Notes: generated by a model not told the origin, from the letters alone. A DNA stretch of 64,000 bases from an uncultured Ruminococcus sp. (GCA_904393835.1 CAJFNC010000003.1:1-64000), one strand, 5' to 3'; numbered from the stretch's first letter, positions 50,524 through 60,572 are shown. Translations and numbers: made by a program.

Positions 50524-50554
50524 AAAGAGCGGCTGTTTTTCAGCCGCTCTTTTG
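50524..50554. terminator. Shared terminator
   Basis: AAAGAGCGGCTG and CAGCCGCTCTTT form a twelve-base stem around TTTTT (about 50525-50552), between the convergent thioesterase and cation transporter genes. Confidence 0.9.
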
Positions 50555-50573
50555 CCCTTTATTCGCTATTATT

Positions 50574-51746
50574 TTACTCAACAAATGATCTTTCCACATA
50601 GATTACAGGCATAAGTTTTTGGTCGATTTTCTGAATATTTTGCTTTGCAAGAGTCTTTATTTCATCTTCGCTCTTTTGACAGTCATACGGCACCACCAAA
50701 TCGAAAATTACATTTGTGTGGGTGTCGCCCTTTACAATTCTGAAATCATGTATCGTGAGTTCATCGTCAATTTTTTTGACCGCCTCACTGACGCTCTGTT
50801 TCAATCCAAGCGTATATTCATCATCGGAAGCAATCGGATCCATATGAATTGTAGCCAAACAGTTATAGCGGCGCTCAAGTTCCTTTTCTACCAAGTCAAT
50901 TTCATCGTGCGCCTTTAGAATATCTACATTGCAGGGAACTTCCGCGTGAAGTGAAATAATACATCTGCCCGGGCCGTAGTCGTGTACGATTAAGTCGTGG
51001 ATACCAACCACCATTTTGCTCTGCATAACCGTATTTTTAATTTCGTTTACAAATTCAGCATCGGGCGGATTGCCAAGCAAAGGAGAAAGACTTTCTCTGA
51101 AAGTGCTGACGCCCGCAAAGAGGATAAAGACAGCAACCAGCGCACCGAGCCAGCCGTCGATATTGAAACCCGAAAATTTTGATACCAGCAATCCGATTAA
51201 AACAATGCTTGTAGCTACGCAGTCGGAGAGTGAATCAACGGCAGTCGCCTTGAGCGCCGATGAATTGATTTTTTTAGATATTATCTTGTTGAAAAAGAAC
51301 ATCCATAGTTTTACAATTACCGATACCGCAAGGATTATTATTGATAAAAGCGTAATGCTTGTTTGTTCTTCCGGGGTAAATATTTTACTTACCGAACTTT
51401 TCAAAAGCTCAACGCCTACAAGCAGGATTACAACCGAGATTCCGAGACCCGTCACGTATTCATATCTGCCGTGGCCGAACGGGTGTTCCCTGTCGGCTGG
51501 GCGGCGCGCAAGTTTAAATCCAAGGTAAGTTACAACCGAACTGCCCGCATCAGAAAGGTTGTTAAAAGCGTCTGCAATAACAGAGATTGACGCCGATACT
51601 ATGCCTGCTAAAAGTTTTACGGCAAACAGACAAAGGTTTAAAAATATGCCGACTATTCCCGACATATTTCCGTATGCTGCTCTTACCTGAGCGTCCTTTG
51701 TATTTTCGCTGTCTTTTACAAAGAATTTTGTGAGCAATTTAATCAT
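50574..51746 (-). CDS. Cation diffusion facilitator transporter
   Basis: The 390-residue CDF protein has six membrane helices and a cytoplasmic domain of about 170 residues, longer than usual. The transport-site residues are N/D in ADAFNNLSDAGSS (helix 2) and D/D in AVDSLSDCVAT (helix 5). The missing His in helix 5 argues against the zinc type and for manganese or iron export, by family knowledge. HPFGHGRYEY follows helix 2 as in other members. It is monocistronic. Confidence 0.9.
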   Translation of the reverse strand: MIKLLTKFFVKDSENTKDAQVRAAYGNMSGIVGIFLNLCLFAVKLLAGIVSASISVIADAFNNLSDAGSSVVTYLGFKLARRPADREHPFGHGRYEYVTGLGISVVILLVGVELLKSSVSKIFTPEEQTSITLLSIIILAVSVIVKLWMFFFNKIISKKINSSALKATAVDSLSDCVATSIVLIGLLVSKFSGFNIDGWLGALVAVFILFAGVSTFRESLSPLLGNPPDAEFVNEIKNTVMQSKMVVGIHDLIVHDYGPGRCIISLHAEVPCNVDILKAHDEIDLVEKELERRYNCLATIHMDPIASDDEYTLGLKQSVSEAVKKIDDELTIHDFRIVKGDTHTNVIFDLVVPYDCQKSEDEIKTLAKQNIQKIDQKLMPVIYVERSFVE

Positions 51747-51933
51747 ATATTAACACCATTCTTCTTTTGACGTTAACTAAAATTTTAATCTGTATATGTC
51801 GGTTAGTCAAGAGAAACCGCAAATAAAAACGGCAGAAGCGGCGCAATACATCAGATTCGTGCCTTTTAACTGTAATATTTTGTTATATTACTTGCCGAGC
51901 GTTTATTCCGATCCATTTTCTTACGGCGTATCG

Positions 51934-53190
51934 TCAAATATCTGTGGAAGAAATTAAATTTGCCGGGGTCTGCACATCTTTTAATTTTCTTTGAATCTGC
52001 CTTGTACGCACTCCTACAAGCTTGTCAAGCTCTTTGTTTGCCTGGTCAAGCCTTTGCTGAGTAAGAACAAGAACGTCGTTAAACTTGTCAAATTCCTGTT
52101 TTACCGAGCCGAGAATTTCCCATACCTCGGCGCTGCGTTTTTGTACGGCAAGAGTTTTAAATCCCATTTGCAGGGAATTAAGCAGTGCAGCCATTGTGCT
52201 TGGACCTGCAATGTTCACTTTGTACTCACGCTGCAAAACTTCGACAAGCCCCATATTGACAACCTCGCTGTACAGTCCCTCAAACGGCAGAAACATTATC
52301 GCAAATTCCGTTGTTTCGGGCGGCGACACATACTTGTCGTGAATATCTTTCGCTTCGCTTTTTATTGTGGAAACGAGCTGTTTGCGTGCGGTTTCAATCG
52401 TATCTTTGTCGCCCGACTCTAAAGCGTCCTTTAGATGCTCATAAGTCTCACCGGGAAATTTTGAATCAATCGGCAGATAAATAAATTTATCGTCGTCGGC
52501 CGGAAGTTTGATTGCAAATTCGACAACGTTTTTAGAACCTTTTTTTGTGGCGACATTTTCATCATACTGTTCGGGTGAGAGAATTTCCTCAAGAATTGCG
52601 CCAAGTTGAATTTCACCGAGGATACCCCTTGTCTTGACGTTCGACAAAACCTTTTTAAGGTCGCCTACTCCCACGGCAAGATTTTGCATTTCGCCAAGTC
52701 CCTTATAAACCTGCTCAAGCCTTTCGTTTACAAGTGAAAACGACTTGTTCATCTTATCTTCAAGTGTTTTTTGTAATTTTTCATCTACCGTTTTGCGCAT
52801 TTCGTCAAGCTTTAGGCTGTTATCCTTTTGCAGAAAATCGAGCCTTAATTCCACCGATTTTCTTATGTTGTCGAGTTTCTGCTCGTTTTCAAGCGAAAAA
52901 GTCTTTAAACGCTCCTCTATCTGAGCGGATTTTTCCGCCTGACTCTGCGAAAAACTGCGCTGGCTTTGCGCAATCATTTCACCCATATTCTTTATACTGC
53001 TCTGCGTTTGGGCTACAAGTTCACGGCGCAAATCGCTGTTTTGTGCCGCCATATCCGCTCTTATCGCGTCTTTTATTGTCTGCGTGTTCTCATCAGTACC
53101 GCTTTTTTTGAGCACAATTATAAGTGTTATTACACTTACTGCAAGCGTAACCGCGCACAATGCCAATATAAGAATTGTTTGAATATCCAT
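51934..53190 (-). CDS. rmuC: RmuC-family DNA recombination protein
   Basis: RmuC limits DNA inversion and rearrangement in E. coli. The 418-residue protein has an N-terminal membrane helix (about 4-27), a long coiled coil (about 40-160) and the RmuC nuclease-like domain. That domain shows NVKTRGILGEIQLGAILEEILSPEQYDEN, LPIDSKFPGETYEHL and the C-terminal AGPSTMAALLNSLQMGF. The segment PIDSKFP holds the PD-(D/E)xK-like catalytic residues. It is monocistronic. Confidence 0.93.
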   Translation of the reverse strand: MDIQTILILALCAVTLAVSVITLIIVLKKSGTDENTQTIKDAIRADMAAQNSDLRRELVAQTQSSIKNMGEMIAQSQRSFSQSQAEKSAQIEERLKTFSLENEQKLDNIRKSVELRLDFLQKDNSLKLDEMRKTVDEKLQKTLEDKMNKSFSLVNERLEQVYKGLGEMQNLAVGVGDLKKVLSNVKTRGILGEIQLGAILEEILSPEQYDENVATKKGSKNVVEFAIKLPADDDKFIYLPIDSKFPGETYEHLKDALESGDKDTIETARKQLVSTIKSEAKDIHDKYVSPPETTEFAIMFLPFEGLYSEVVNMGLVEVLQREYKVNIAGPSTMAALLNSLQMGFKTLAVQKRSAEVWEILGSVKQEFDKFNDVLVLTQQRLDQANKELDKLVGVRTRQIQRKLKDVQTPANLISSTDI

Positions 53191-53247
53191 TTTTTCACTT
53201 CCGCTCTATCTTTAATATAAATATAATAGCATTACAAAAAATCGGTG

Positions 53248-54183
53248 TCAAATTTCACTGTCCGAAAAATCGGACTCTATTTTTTTTGAACAATTCTGCG
53301 GTGAATAAAGGAATTTGTCAATGTGCTTTGCGTTGCAGTAATAAACGGGCTTTTGCGGGTTATATTTGTAATCAAATGTGTCGATTATAATGAGCTTGAT
53401 TTTCATTTTTTCGGGAATAATACTTTTTATATAAACGCTTGCCTGCTGACCTGCCTTTATTCCCTCTTTGCTTTCGGCAAGTCCTGCCAAATTTGGCGCA
53501 AGCTCGACAAAAGCGCCGTAATTTTCCACGCTTCGTATTATTCCCGTCACGGTTTCACCGGCAGTGAATTTTTGAGCGTTTTCCTCCCATGTACCCAAAA
53601 GCTCCTTGTGGCTGAGGCTGATTCTGCCGTTTTCAATGGACTTAATCACAGCCTTTATATCCATACCCACGCAAAACCGCTCTCTTGGGTGTTCTATTCT
53701 TGAAACGGAAATCGTATCAATCGGCATAAGTGCAACTATTCCGCAGCCGATGTCGGCAAACGCTCCGAAATTTTCGAGATGGGTAACTTTTGCGTCGATA
53801 ACGTCGCCGCGAACAAGCTTGCTTATGTAGTTTTCAAGACATTCACGCTGGGCTTTTTCGCGTGACAAGACAGCATATTCTGCGCCGTCTTTATCTGATT
53901 TAAAATCTGTTATTTTAAAACATACAGGTCGGTTCACCCTCGAAATTACGGCGATGTCACGCACGCTTCCGTCCTTTATTCCGAGCGCGCCGTCCTCTCT
54001 GGGAATAATTCCCTTTACGCCACCTAAATCTACAATCAAGTTGTGGTTTGCATCGCACACGCAGGCCTTTGCCTCAAGTATTTTACCGCTCTGCATTGCC
54101 TCCTTTAACAGCTGCGGAGAGTGCAGGATGTTGATATTTTCCCGTGTTGAGATAAGTTTTCCTTCGGGCAGATATTCTGACAT
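53248..54183 (-). CDS. S1-domain RNA-binding protein
   Basis: The 311-residue protein has three S1-type beta barrels. The first is degenerate (about 33-110, LIVDLGGVKGIIPRED). Two good ones follow, about 125-200 (AKVTHLENFGAFADIGCGIVALMPI) and about 208-270 (VTGIIRSVENYGAFVELAPNLAGLAE). It is much shorter than ribosomal protein S1 and belongs to the S1-like proteins of Clostridia, sometimes fused to IspH. It probably binds mRNA. CGGAGG before the ATG at 54183 decides the start. Confidence 0.85.
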   Translation of the reverse strand: MSEYLPEGKLISTRENINILHSPQLLKEAMQSGKILEAKACVCDANHNLIVDLGGVKGIIPREDGALGIKDGSVRDIAVISRVNRPVCFKITDFKSDKDGAEYAVLSREKAQRECLENYISKLVRGDVIDAKVTHLENFGAFADIGCGIVALMPIDTISVSRIEHPRERFCVGMDIKAVIKSIENGRISLSHKELLGTWEENAQKFTAGETVTGIIRSVENYGAFVELAPNLAGLAESKEGIKAGQQASVYIKSIIPEKMKIKLIIIDTFDYKYNPQKPVYYCNAKHIDKFLYSPQNCSKKIESDFSDSEI

Positions 54184-54369
54184 TTTAAAACCTCCGTTGT
54201 CTTGGAAAAATTGTTTACAAATAAGCATATGATTTTTTTGCCTGACTTATTACATCAAAAACTAACTTTGATAAAGACACCGTAAATTGCATAAAGTCGC
54301 GTCAGCTTGAATTTATTTTGTAAATATGTTAATATAGAAATAAACAATCCAATTCGGAAGGAACAGATT

Positions 54370-55380
54370 ATGAGTACAAACAAACTTAAACGCCTTGCCG
54401 GACTTGTAATGTCGGCTGTGATTATTGCCTTTTGCGCAATTAACGCAAGCGGTTGCAACAAAAGCGAATCTTCCTCATCTGACGCTACGCAGCCTTCATC
54501 CTCTGTTGCTGCTGAAAGCACCAAAGATGAAGCGGCTGTAAGTGCGCTTGAGCAGCTTGGAATTGACGCGGCTTCCCTTGGGATTGAACCCGATATTATG
54601 TATGACACGGAACACGAGGTCGGATTTCAGCTGGACACTCCCGAGGACGATGACACCATTGCCGTTTTACAGACAAGCATGGGCGATATTGCAATGAGGT
54701 TTTTCCCCGAACAGGCTCCCAAAACCGTCACCAACTTTTTAAAGCTGGCTGAAAACGGAAGCTACAACGGCACTGTTTTTCACCGTGTAATCAAGGATTT
54801 TATTGTTCAGGGCGGCCATTGCGGAACCGATACAAACCAACCCAACGGCGTAAGTTCTTACGGCTCTGAATTTGAGGACGAATTTTGCGATAAGCTCTTT
54901 AACATCAGGGGCGCAGTTTCCATGGCTACTACCGAATCAGACACAAACGGAAGTCAGTTTTTTATAAACCAAACAAGCGCGGAAGATTTTCTGAACAGCG
55001 GAGGCTTTGAAAAGCTTGAGCAAAACTGGCAGAATGCAAAAACTCAGCTTTTAAACTATAAGGACTCTGACCTGATGTCGGCTTTCATCAAAGAAAACGG
55101 CGACAAGTGCTATAACACCGACATAGTGTCGGATGAGGTTAAAAAACTGTACGAAACCTACGGCGGCAATCCTTATCTTGACGGCGCATATAACGCGGTT
55201 GACAGAGGTCAGACCGTGTTTGCGCAGGTAATCGACGGAATGGACGTTGTGGATAAAATCGCGTCGGTAGAGGTTGACGAAAACAATCTGCCCAAAACAA
55301 ATGTCGTAATTAAATCCGTTAAAATTACCACCTATGCCGAATATTCAAAAGCACAGACAACTGCTTCCTCTGCACAATAA
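54370..55380 (+). CDS. Lipoprotein cyclophilin-type peptidyl-prolyl isomerase
   Basis: The 336-residue exported protein has a lipoprotein signal ending in NASGC (about 33) and a Ser-rich linker. A cyclophilin domain (about 95-330) has MGDIAMRFFPEQAPKTVTNFLKLA, NGTVFHRVIKDFIVQGG and GAVSMA/NGSQFFIN. An insertion of about 65 residues, rich in charged helix (LEQNWQNAKTQLLNYKDSDLMSAF), interrupts the domain before VFAQVIDGMDVVDKIA. It should fold secreted proteins at the membrane. AAGGA before the ATG at 54370 decides the start. Confidence 0.92.
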   Translation: MSTNKLKRLAGLVMSAVIIAFCAINASGCNKSESSSSDATQPSSSVAAESTKDEAAVSALEQLGIDAASLGIEPDIMYDTEHEVGFQLDTPEDDDTIAVLQTSMGDIAMRFFPEQAPKTVTNFLKLAENGSYNGTVFHRVIKDFIVQGGHCGTDTNQPNGVSSYGSEFEDEFCDKLFNIRGAVSMATTESDTNGSQFFINQTSAEDFLNSGGFEKLEQNWQNAKTQLLNYKDSDLMSAFIKENGDKCYNTDIVSDEVKKLYETYGGNPYLDGAYNAVDRGQTVFAQVIDGMDVVDKIASVEVDENNLPKTNVVIKSVKITTYAEYSKAQTTASSAQ

Positions 55381-55395
55381 CAAGAGGTGTTATTT

Positions 55396-56247
55396 ATGAG
55401 CAACAAACCTATCGTGGCAATTATGTACGACTTTGACCGCACGCTTTGCACCAGAGAAATGCAGGAATACAGCTTTATTCCCGAACTGGGACTTAAAGAA
55501 ACCGAGTTTTGGAAATATGCCAACAACCTCGGTAAAAAACAGCATATGGATTCGATTTTGGCATATATGTATTCCATGGTTAAGCTTTCAAAAGAAAAAA
55601 ACAAGCCTATTTTCAGGCAGGATTTGGTTGATATGGGCAAAAAAGTTGAACTGTTTGAGGGTGTAAAGCAATGGTTTGACAGAATCACCGAATTCGGTAA
55701 AGATCAGGGTATGCAGGTTGAACACTACGTAATCTCTTCGGGACTCAGAGAAATTATTGAGGGTACCGAAATAAGCGGATTCTTCAAAAGCATCTTTGCC
55801 TGCGAATTTTTGTACGACGATAGCGGCACAGCAGTGTGGCCCAAAACGGCTGTTAATTATACCAACAAGACACAGTTTGTTTACAGAATAAACAAAGGCG
55901 TACTGGACGTTGCAAACGACGATGACCTCAATCGATCAATGCCCGATGACAGCAAACGCGTTCCGTTCTGTAATATGATATACATCGGCGACGGTCTTTC
56001 CGATGTGCCTTGTATGAAGATGATGAAAGCATACGGCGGATATTCAATTGCCGTTTATCAGCAAAAGGGCGCAAAAGTTGAGGAATTGCTAAAAAAAAGC
56101 AGAGTAGATTATATCTACCCCGCCGATTACAGCGAAAACAAAGGACTTGACGTAACTGTTAAAAACATAATTAAAAAAATGTCAATCAGCGAAACATTGT
56201 ACAACGAATATCAAAAACAAAAAAAGGAAATTAAAACATCTCAGTGA
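55396..56247 (+). CDS. HAD-superfamily phosphatase
   Basis: The 283-residue protein has HAD motif I YDFDRTLC (about 10-17, nucleophile Asp and acid Asp), motif II VISSG (about 116-120), a conserved Lys near KTQFVYRINKG and motif IV YIGDGLSDVPCM. The cap is small and helical, as in phosphoserine phosphatase-like HADs. The substrate is unknown. It follows the cyclophilin gene after 15 bases and likely shares its transcript. A terminator follows at 56297-56333. Confidence 0.88.
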   Translation: MSNKPIVAIMYDFDRTLCTREMQEYSFIPELGLKETEFWKYANNLGKKQHMDSILAYMYSMVKLSKEKNKPIFRQDLVDMGKKVELFEGVKQWFDRITEFGKDQGMQVEHYVISSGLREIIEGTEISGFFKSIFACEFLYDDSGTAVWPKTAVNYTNKTQFVYRINKGVLDVANDDDLNRSMPDDSKRVPFCNMIYIGDGLSDVPCMKMMKAYGGYSIAVYQQKGAKVEELLKKSRVDYIYPADYSENKGLDVTVKNIIKKMSISETLYNEYQKQKKEIKTSQ

Positions 56248-56296
56248 TGCAATAAATTATTAAAAACACACCATATAAAATTAAATCTCACAATAA

Positions 56297-56333
56297 AAGC
56301 GTCTCAAATTTTTAAACTTGGGGTGCTTTTTTA
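56297..56333 (+). terminator. Terminator after the HAD gene
   Basis: AAAGC and GCTTT, with inner CTCAA/TTGGG pairs, flank an AT loop, followed by a T6 run. Confidence 0.65.
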
Positions 56334-56364
56334 TTTACGCATAGTTTACACATAGCTTTTTTTC

Positions 56365-56393
56365 TTGATTTTACTGTCGTCATATAATATAAT
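56365..56393 (+). promoter_or_regulatory. MoxR operon promoter
   Basis: TTGATT (56365-56370) and TATAAT (56388-56393) are 17 bases apart, about 50 bases before the moxR-like ATG. Confidence 0.7.
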
Positions 56394-56441
56394 TATTATA
56401 ACATTGTTAAAATTCATCAAATTAACACAAAAGGTGACAAA

Positions 56442-57368
56442 ATGAACAAATTTACCGAAATTATAAATGAAGTTAAAAAAGCCATAAACGGCAAAGATAA
56501 AGTTATAGCAGATATCCTGCTCGCGATTATCGCAGGCGGAAACATCTTGATTGAGGATATTCCCGGCGTGGGAAAAACCACGCTTGCGCTCGCGTTTTCA
56601 AAAGCTCTTTCGCTCGACTGCAAACGTGTTCAGTTTACGCCCGATACAATGCCGTCGGATATTACGGGATTTTCTATTTACGACAAAGCAACGAATAAAT
56701 TTATTTTCAAGAAGGGAGCTATTTTCTGCAACCTCTTTCTTGCGGACGAGCTGAACAGGACTTCAAGCCGCACACAGGCGGCGCTGCTTGAAGCTATGGA
56801 AGAAAACGGTGTAACGGTTGACGGCAAAACTTTTGAACTTGAAAAGCCGTTTTCGGTTATAGCAACCCAGAATCCTACCGGTGCGTCGGGCACTCAGCTT
56901 CTGCCCGATTCTCAAACTGACCGTTTTATGATAAAGCTTAAAATGGGCTATCCCGATAACAATTCGGAATACCATATGCTTATAAATCGCGCAAATTCAA
57001 ATCCTCTTGATTCGGTTATGCCTGTCGTAACAAAAGAGGAACTTTTGCAAATCCAGCAAAACGTGAAAGATGTGTATATGAGCAGTGAGATTGCGCGCTA
57101 TATTGTAATGCTCTCCGACGCTACACGACGCAGCGATATTATAAAGAGAGGCGTCAGCCCGCGCGCCACGATTGCGTTGTCCGATATGGCAAAAGCAATG
57201 GCGTATGCCTGCTCAAGAGATTATGTTGTACCGAGCGACGTAGCGGCAGTTATTAAACCAACGTTTACACACCGCATTATTCTCAGTTCAAAAGCGACTG
57301 CAAGCCAAATTTCAAGCGAGGATGCAGTCACAATAATATTTAACAAAATTAAGGCTCCGAGGGCTTGA
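56442..57368 (+). CDS. MoxR-family AAA+ ATPase
   Basis: This 308-residue chaperone-like ATPase has Walker A IPGVGKTTL (about 42-50), Walker B LFLADELNRTS, TQNPTGASGTQLLPDSQTDRF (sensor and arginine region) and the lid GVSPRATIALSDMAKAMA. MoxR proteins help assemble metal or surface complexes and are nearly always linked with DUF58 and transglutaminase genes, as here. It overlaps the next gene region by the GGCTTGATTATG junction, so translation is coupled. Confidence 0.93.
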   Translation: MNKFTEIINEVKKAINGKDKVIADILLAIIAGGNILIEDIPGVGKTTLALAFSKALSLDCKRVQFTPDTMPSDITGFSIYDKATNKFIFKKGAIFCNLFLADELNRTSSRTQAALLEAMEENGVTVDGKTFELEKPFSVIATQNPTGASGTQLLPDSQTDRFMIKLKMGYPDNNSEYHMLINRANSNPLDSVMPVVTKEELLQIQQNVKDVYMSSEIARYIVMLSDATRRSDIIKRGVSPRATIALSDMAKAMAYACSRDYVVPSDVAAVIKPTFTHRIILSSKATASQISSEDAVTIIFNKIKAPRA

Positions 57369-57370
57369 TT

Positions 57371-58351
57371 ATGCTTAAAAACATTGCTGTATATTTATGC
57401 CTGCTGGCGTGTGCGTTTCTGTTCAACATTTTTTACTTTGAATGGTTTTCGTGGATTTTGTTTTTAATTTTGATATGCGTACCAATACTTTCAATTTTGA
57501 TAAGTCTGCCGTTTATGATAAAAGCGGCAGTAAACGGCGTGGTAATAGAAAGCAACGGCGTTGTAAATATAAATTCTGTATTTAAGGTTAAATTAAAATC
57601 AAACGCAAACAAGTTCTTATTTTTTCCGCTTATAAAAATAAAACTTAGTACATATTCAAATCCCTACAATAAAAATAAAAATTTCAGGCTGAGTTACTGC
57701 GGAAACCTCGGCTCAGGAAAGCCTGAGGTTAAACTGAATTTTAAAAAAAACGACCTGACGCGCCACAGCGCAAGCATAAGAATTTCAAAAAAATACTGCC
57801 GTGTTTATGATTTTTTGGGGCTGTTTTTCATTCCCGTTAAATCCTCGGTGAACGCCGACTGCCTTGTGCTTCCGAGAGAAATTCGTCCCAAACTTCTTCC
57901 CGACAAAAACATTATGAAAATTAAAACCTATAAAAAGGGTATGACAAGTTCAAACGATATATACGATATTCGCAAATACAGAAGCGGTGATGAAGTAAAA
58001 AACATTCATTGGAAGCTGTCGGCAAAATATAACGACTTGTATATCAAAGAACCGCTGCTGCCTGTTTATTACACCACAGCGGTAAAGCCCGTATATAACG
58101 ATAACCCCGATGCAAACGACGATATTACGGCGCGTTTGATTTATGTTTCAAATTACTGTATAAAACGTCATTTGAGCTGCTGCGCTGTTCAGTCGGACGG
58201 AAGTATATTTCGCATACATAATCAAAAAACGCTTTTTGAATATCTTAGGGGCTTGTTTGAAAATACTCCCGTTGAAAATTCACAGGCTTCAGACGCCGAC
58301 ATTTCATATTACTTAATTATGCAGCACGGCGAGGAGGTGCAGGAAATATGA
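57371..58351 (+). CDS. DUF58 membrane protein
   Basis: The 326-residue protein has two N-terminal membrane segments (about 5-50) and a beta-rich middle region. The DUF58 signature follows at about 195-225 (DIYDIRKYRSGDEVKNIHWKLSAK), and the tail resembles a von Willebrand A-type domain. It is the partner of MoxR ATPases, with unknown molecular role. The ATG at 57371 has GAGGG eight bases upstream. Its stop overlaps the next start (ATGA). Confidence 0.88.
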   Translation: MLKNIAVYLCLLACAFLFNIFYFEWFSWILFLILICVPILSILISLPFMIKAAVNGVVIESNGVVNINSVFKVKLKSNANKFLFFPLIKIKLSTYSNPYNKNKNFRLSYCGNLGSGKPEVKLNFKKNDLTRHSASIRISKKYCRVYDFLGLFFIPVKSSVNADCLVLPREIRPKLLPDKNIMKIKTYKKGMTSSNDIYDIRKYRSGDEVKNIHWKLSAKYNDLYIKEPLLPVYYTTAVKPVYNDNPDANDDITARLIYVSNYCIKRHLSCCAVQSDGSIFRIHNQKTLFEYLRGLFENTPVENSQASDADISYYLIMQHGEEVQEI

Positions 58352-60537
58352 AAAACACCTCTGCAAAAGTTTTGCACGCCGTAATATCTTTCGGGCTGGT
58401 ACTTTCGCTTTTATATTGCTACATAACCGCCTTTGATATCAAAATTAACAACGCGGTTTTTGTAATTTCCACCGCTGTGTTCAGCACAGCTTTTTCTGCA
58501 GTTTGTATATTAATCAAGGATAATTTCAAGCTTCTTTGCACCTACGGCGGCGTCGGAATAGGATTTTTAATTATCGCCTTTCTGTCGGAAAATCAGCTTT
58601 TGTGTTCACTCAACTATGCGGTTAACTGTGTTCTTAAATTCTACGGAAACTATTTTTCTCTGCCTGAGCAAGTTCACTTTTCCGGGTATGAAAAAGCTGA
58701 CGCAACTATTGTATTTTTGGCGCTTGCATATTTGCTTGGAGCGTTAATAACGCTTATTCTGACGCGCACAAAGTTTATTTTCCCTGCTGTTGCGATTTCG
58801 GTTCTGCTTGTCGTCCCATGCTTTATGATTGTTGACACTCAGCCTGACACAACGGCAATAATTACGTTTGTAATTTTGCTTTTGTCGCTTTTTATCGGAA
58901 AATTTTTCAGACGGTTTAATCCTCATAATTACCTTAAAGCTATGCTTTCAGTTGCCGCGATTTTGCTTATATTGTCGCTTAATATTTGCAGAATCTTTCC
59001 AAGAGCGGAATTTGAACGCTTTGAATGGCAGACAAATATGCTTACAAACGTTAAGAATTTTTCACAAAGCATTATAAACAGAAACGCCGACAATGTCAGC
59101 AACTCCGCCAATAATTACGCAGATACAATCTCGCTTTCCAACCTCGGCAACCGCACCTTGACCGGCCAAGAAGTTATGAGGGTTTATACCGATGACAATC
59201 CCAGAAAGCTGTATTTAAGGGGCGTTTCATACTCAGTATTCAACGACAACAATTGGACCGTCCCCGACGACAACGCCAGAGCAGAAATGCCCGTCGGAGT
59301 GAATGTTTTTACAGGTTTGGCTTCTTATACGGGTATTGTACGCAGCCTTGATGTAGAAATGCAGGTCTCATCGGATGTTATGTTTGTTCCGTATTATCTT
59401 GAGTTTCTTCCTCTTAACTCAACCGCAGTTTATGACGAGTATGTAGGCAAAGAAAGAAACCTCAATCAATATACGGCGTCATACTATGTAAATCAGTTCA
59501 AATCGGCATCAATGGTAAATAACGATTACGCGGAATATGCAAGAGATTATTACACTCAGCTTGACGAAAACACTGCAGCTCAGCTCAGACAAATTGCCGA
59601 TGAAAACTCAATTTCATACGACATTTCTACGTCGTATAAAGAAAAAATCGTCAATGATGTTGCGGAGTTTGTAAAAAATCACGGACGCTACTCACTTACG
59701 GTTGAGAAGATGCCGTCGGGAAAGGATTTTCCCGTGTGGTTTCTTACAGAAGCAGACAGAGGATATTGTATGCACTACGCAACGGCGTGTACGGCGATGC
59801 TTAGAGCGCTCGGTATTCCTGCGCGTTATGTTACGGGCTATGTAGTAAACACAAGCAAAGAGCAATGGACACAGGTCACCTCAAATGAAGCTCATGCCTG
59901 GACTGAATACTATGACGATGTAAACGGCTGGACAATTGTTGACGCCACTCCGTCGGCTGTGGAAAACACAGCCGATGACGACGAACAAGCGGAAGAATCA
60001 ACCGCCGCAACGGAATCTACCGCACCGTCACAGACTGTTGAGACGACTTCCGCCGCCGAAAATACTCACCCCCAAACAGAAGCGGACAACTCGTCAGACC
60101 GTAACAATAATACGATTGATGATAACGGCATATCTTATCGCTCGGCAGCCGATAATCAAGGCATAAATAACACTCTTATCACTGTATTTATAATTATCGC
60201 CACAGTTGTTATAGTTATTGTTGCAGCTTTGCTTTTATTTGTACTGCGCAGAAAACATAAAATGAAAAAGCTAAACGCTGAAATTAATGCAACAGAGCCG
60301 AACAAACGGGCGCTTAATATTTACGGTTATATAGGCAGGCTTTTGAAATACTCGAATATTTCCGTAAATGAGAAAGCCGAAAATATCGCCTTAAAGGCAA
60401 AGTTCAGTCATCACACCTTGAGTGAAGAAGAAGTTTCGGTATTATCAGAGCTGCTGGAAAATATCAAGACGGAAATTTTGCAGAGCAGTTCCGTTTTTAA
60501 AAAGCTATTCTTAAAATACATTAAAGCCATAATTTAA
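58348..60537 (+). CDS. TgpA-like membrane transglutaminase
   Basis: The 729-residue protein has six N-terminal membrane segments (about 8-215) and an extracytoplasmic domain. A transglutaminase/protease core lies at about 430-540, with the catalytic triad visible as Cys in DRGYCMHYATACTAML, His in NEAHAWTEYY and Asp in WTIVDATP. A Thr/Ser/Glu-rich linker (about 545-600), a last membrane helix (about 610-632) and a cytoplasmic DUF4129-like tail follow. With MoxR and DUF58 it forms the common three-gene envelope system of unknown substrate. GGAGGTG precedes the ATG. Confidence 0.92.
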   Translation: MKNTSAKVLHAVISFGLVLSLLYCYITAFDIKINNAVFVISTAVFSTAFSAVCILIKDNFKLLCTYGGVGIGFLIIAFLSENQLLCSLNYAVNCVLKFYGNYFSLPEQVHFSGYEKADATIVFLALAYLLGALITLILTRTKFIFPAVAISVLLVVPCFMIVDTQPDTTAIITFVILLLSLFIGKFFRRFNPHNYLKAMLSVAAILLILSLNICRIFPRAEFERFEWQTNMLTNVKNFSQSIINRNADNVSNSANNYADTISLSNLGNRTLTGQEVMRVYTDDNPRKLYLRGVSYSVFNDNNWTVPDDNARAEMPVGVNVFTGLASYTGIVRSLDVEMQVSSDVMFVPYYLEFLPLNSTAVYDEYVGKERNLNQYTASYYVNQFKSASMVNNDYAEYARDYYTQLDENTAAQLRQIADENSISYDISTSYKEKIVNDVAEFVKNHGRYSLTVEKMPSGKDFPVWFLTEADRGYCMHYATACTAMLRALGIPARYVTGYVVNTSKEQWTQVTSNEAHAWTEYYDDVNGWTIVDATPSAVENTADDDEQAEESTAATESTAPSQTVETTSAAENTHPQTEADNSSDRNNNTIDDNGISYRSAADNQGINNTLITVFIIIATVVIVIVAALLLFVLRRKHKMKKLNAEINATEPNKRALNIYGYIGRLLKYSNISVNEKAENIALKAKFSHHTLSEEEVSVLSELLENIKTEILQSSSVFKKLFLKYIKAII

Positions 60538-60572
60538 TACCTAAAAACACACAACAAAAACAGGGCTTCCGC

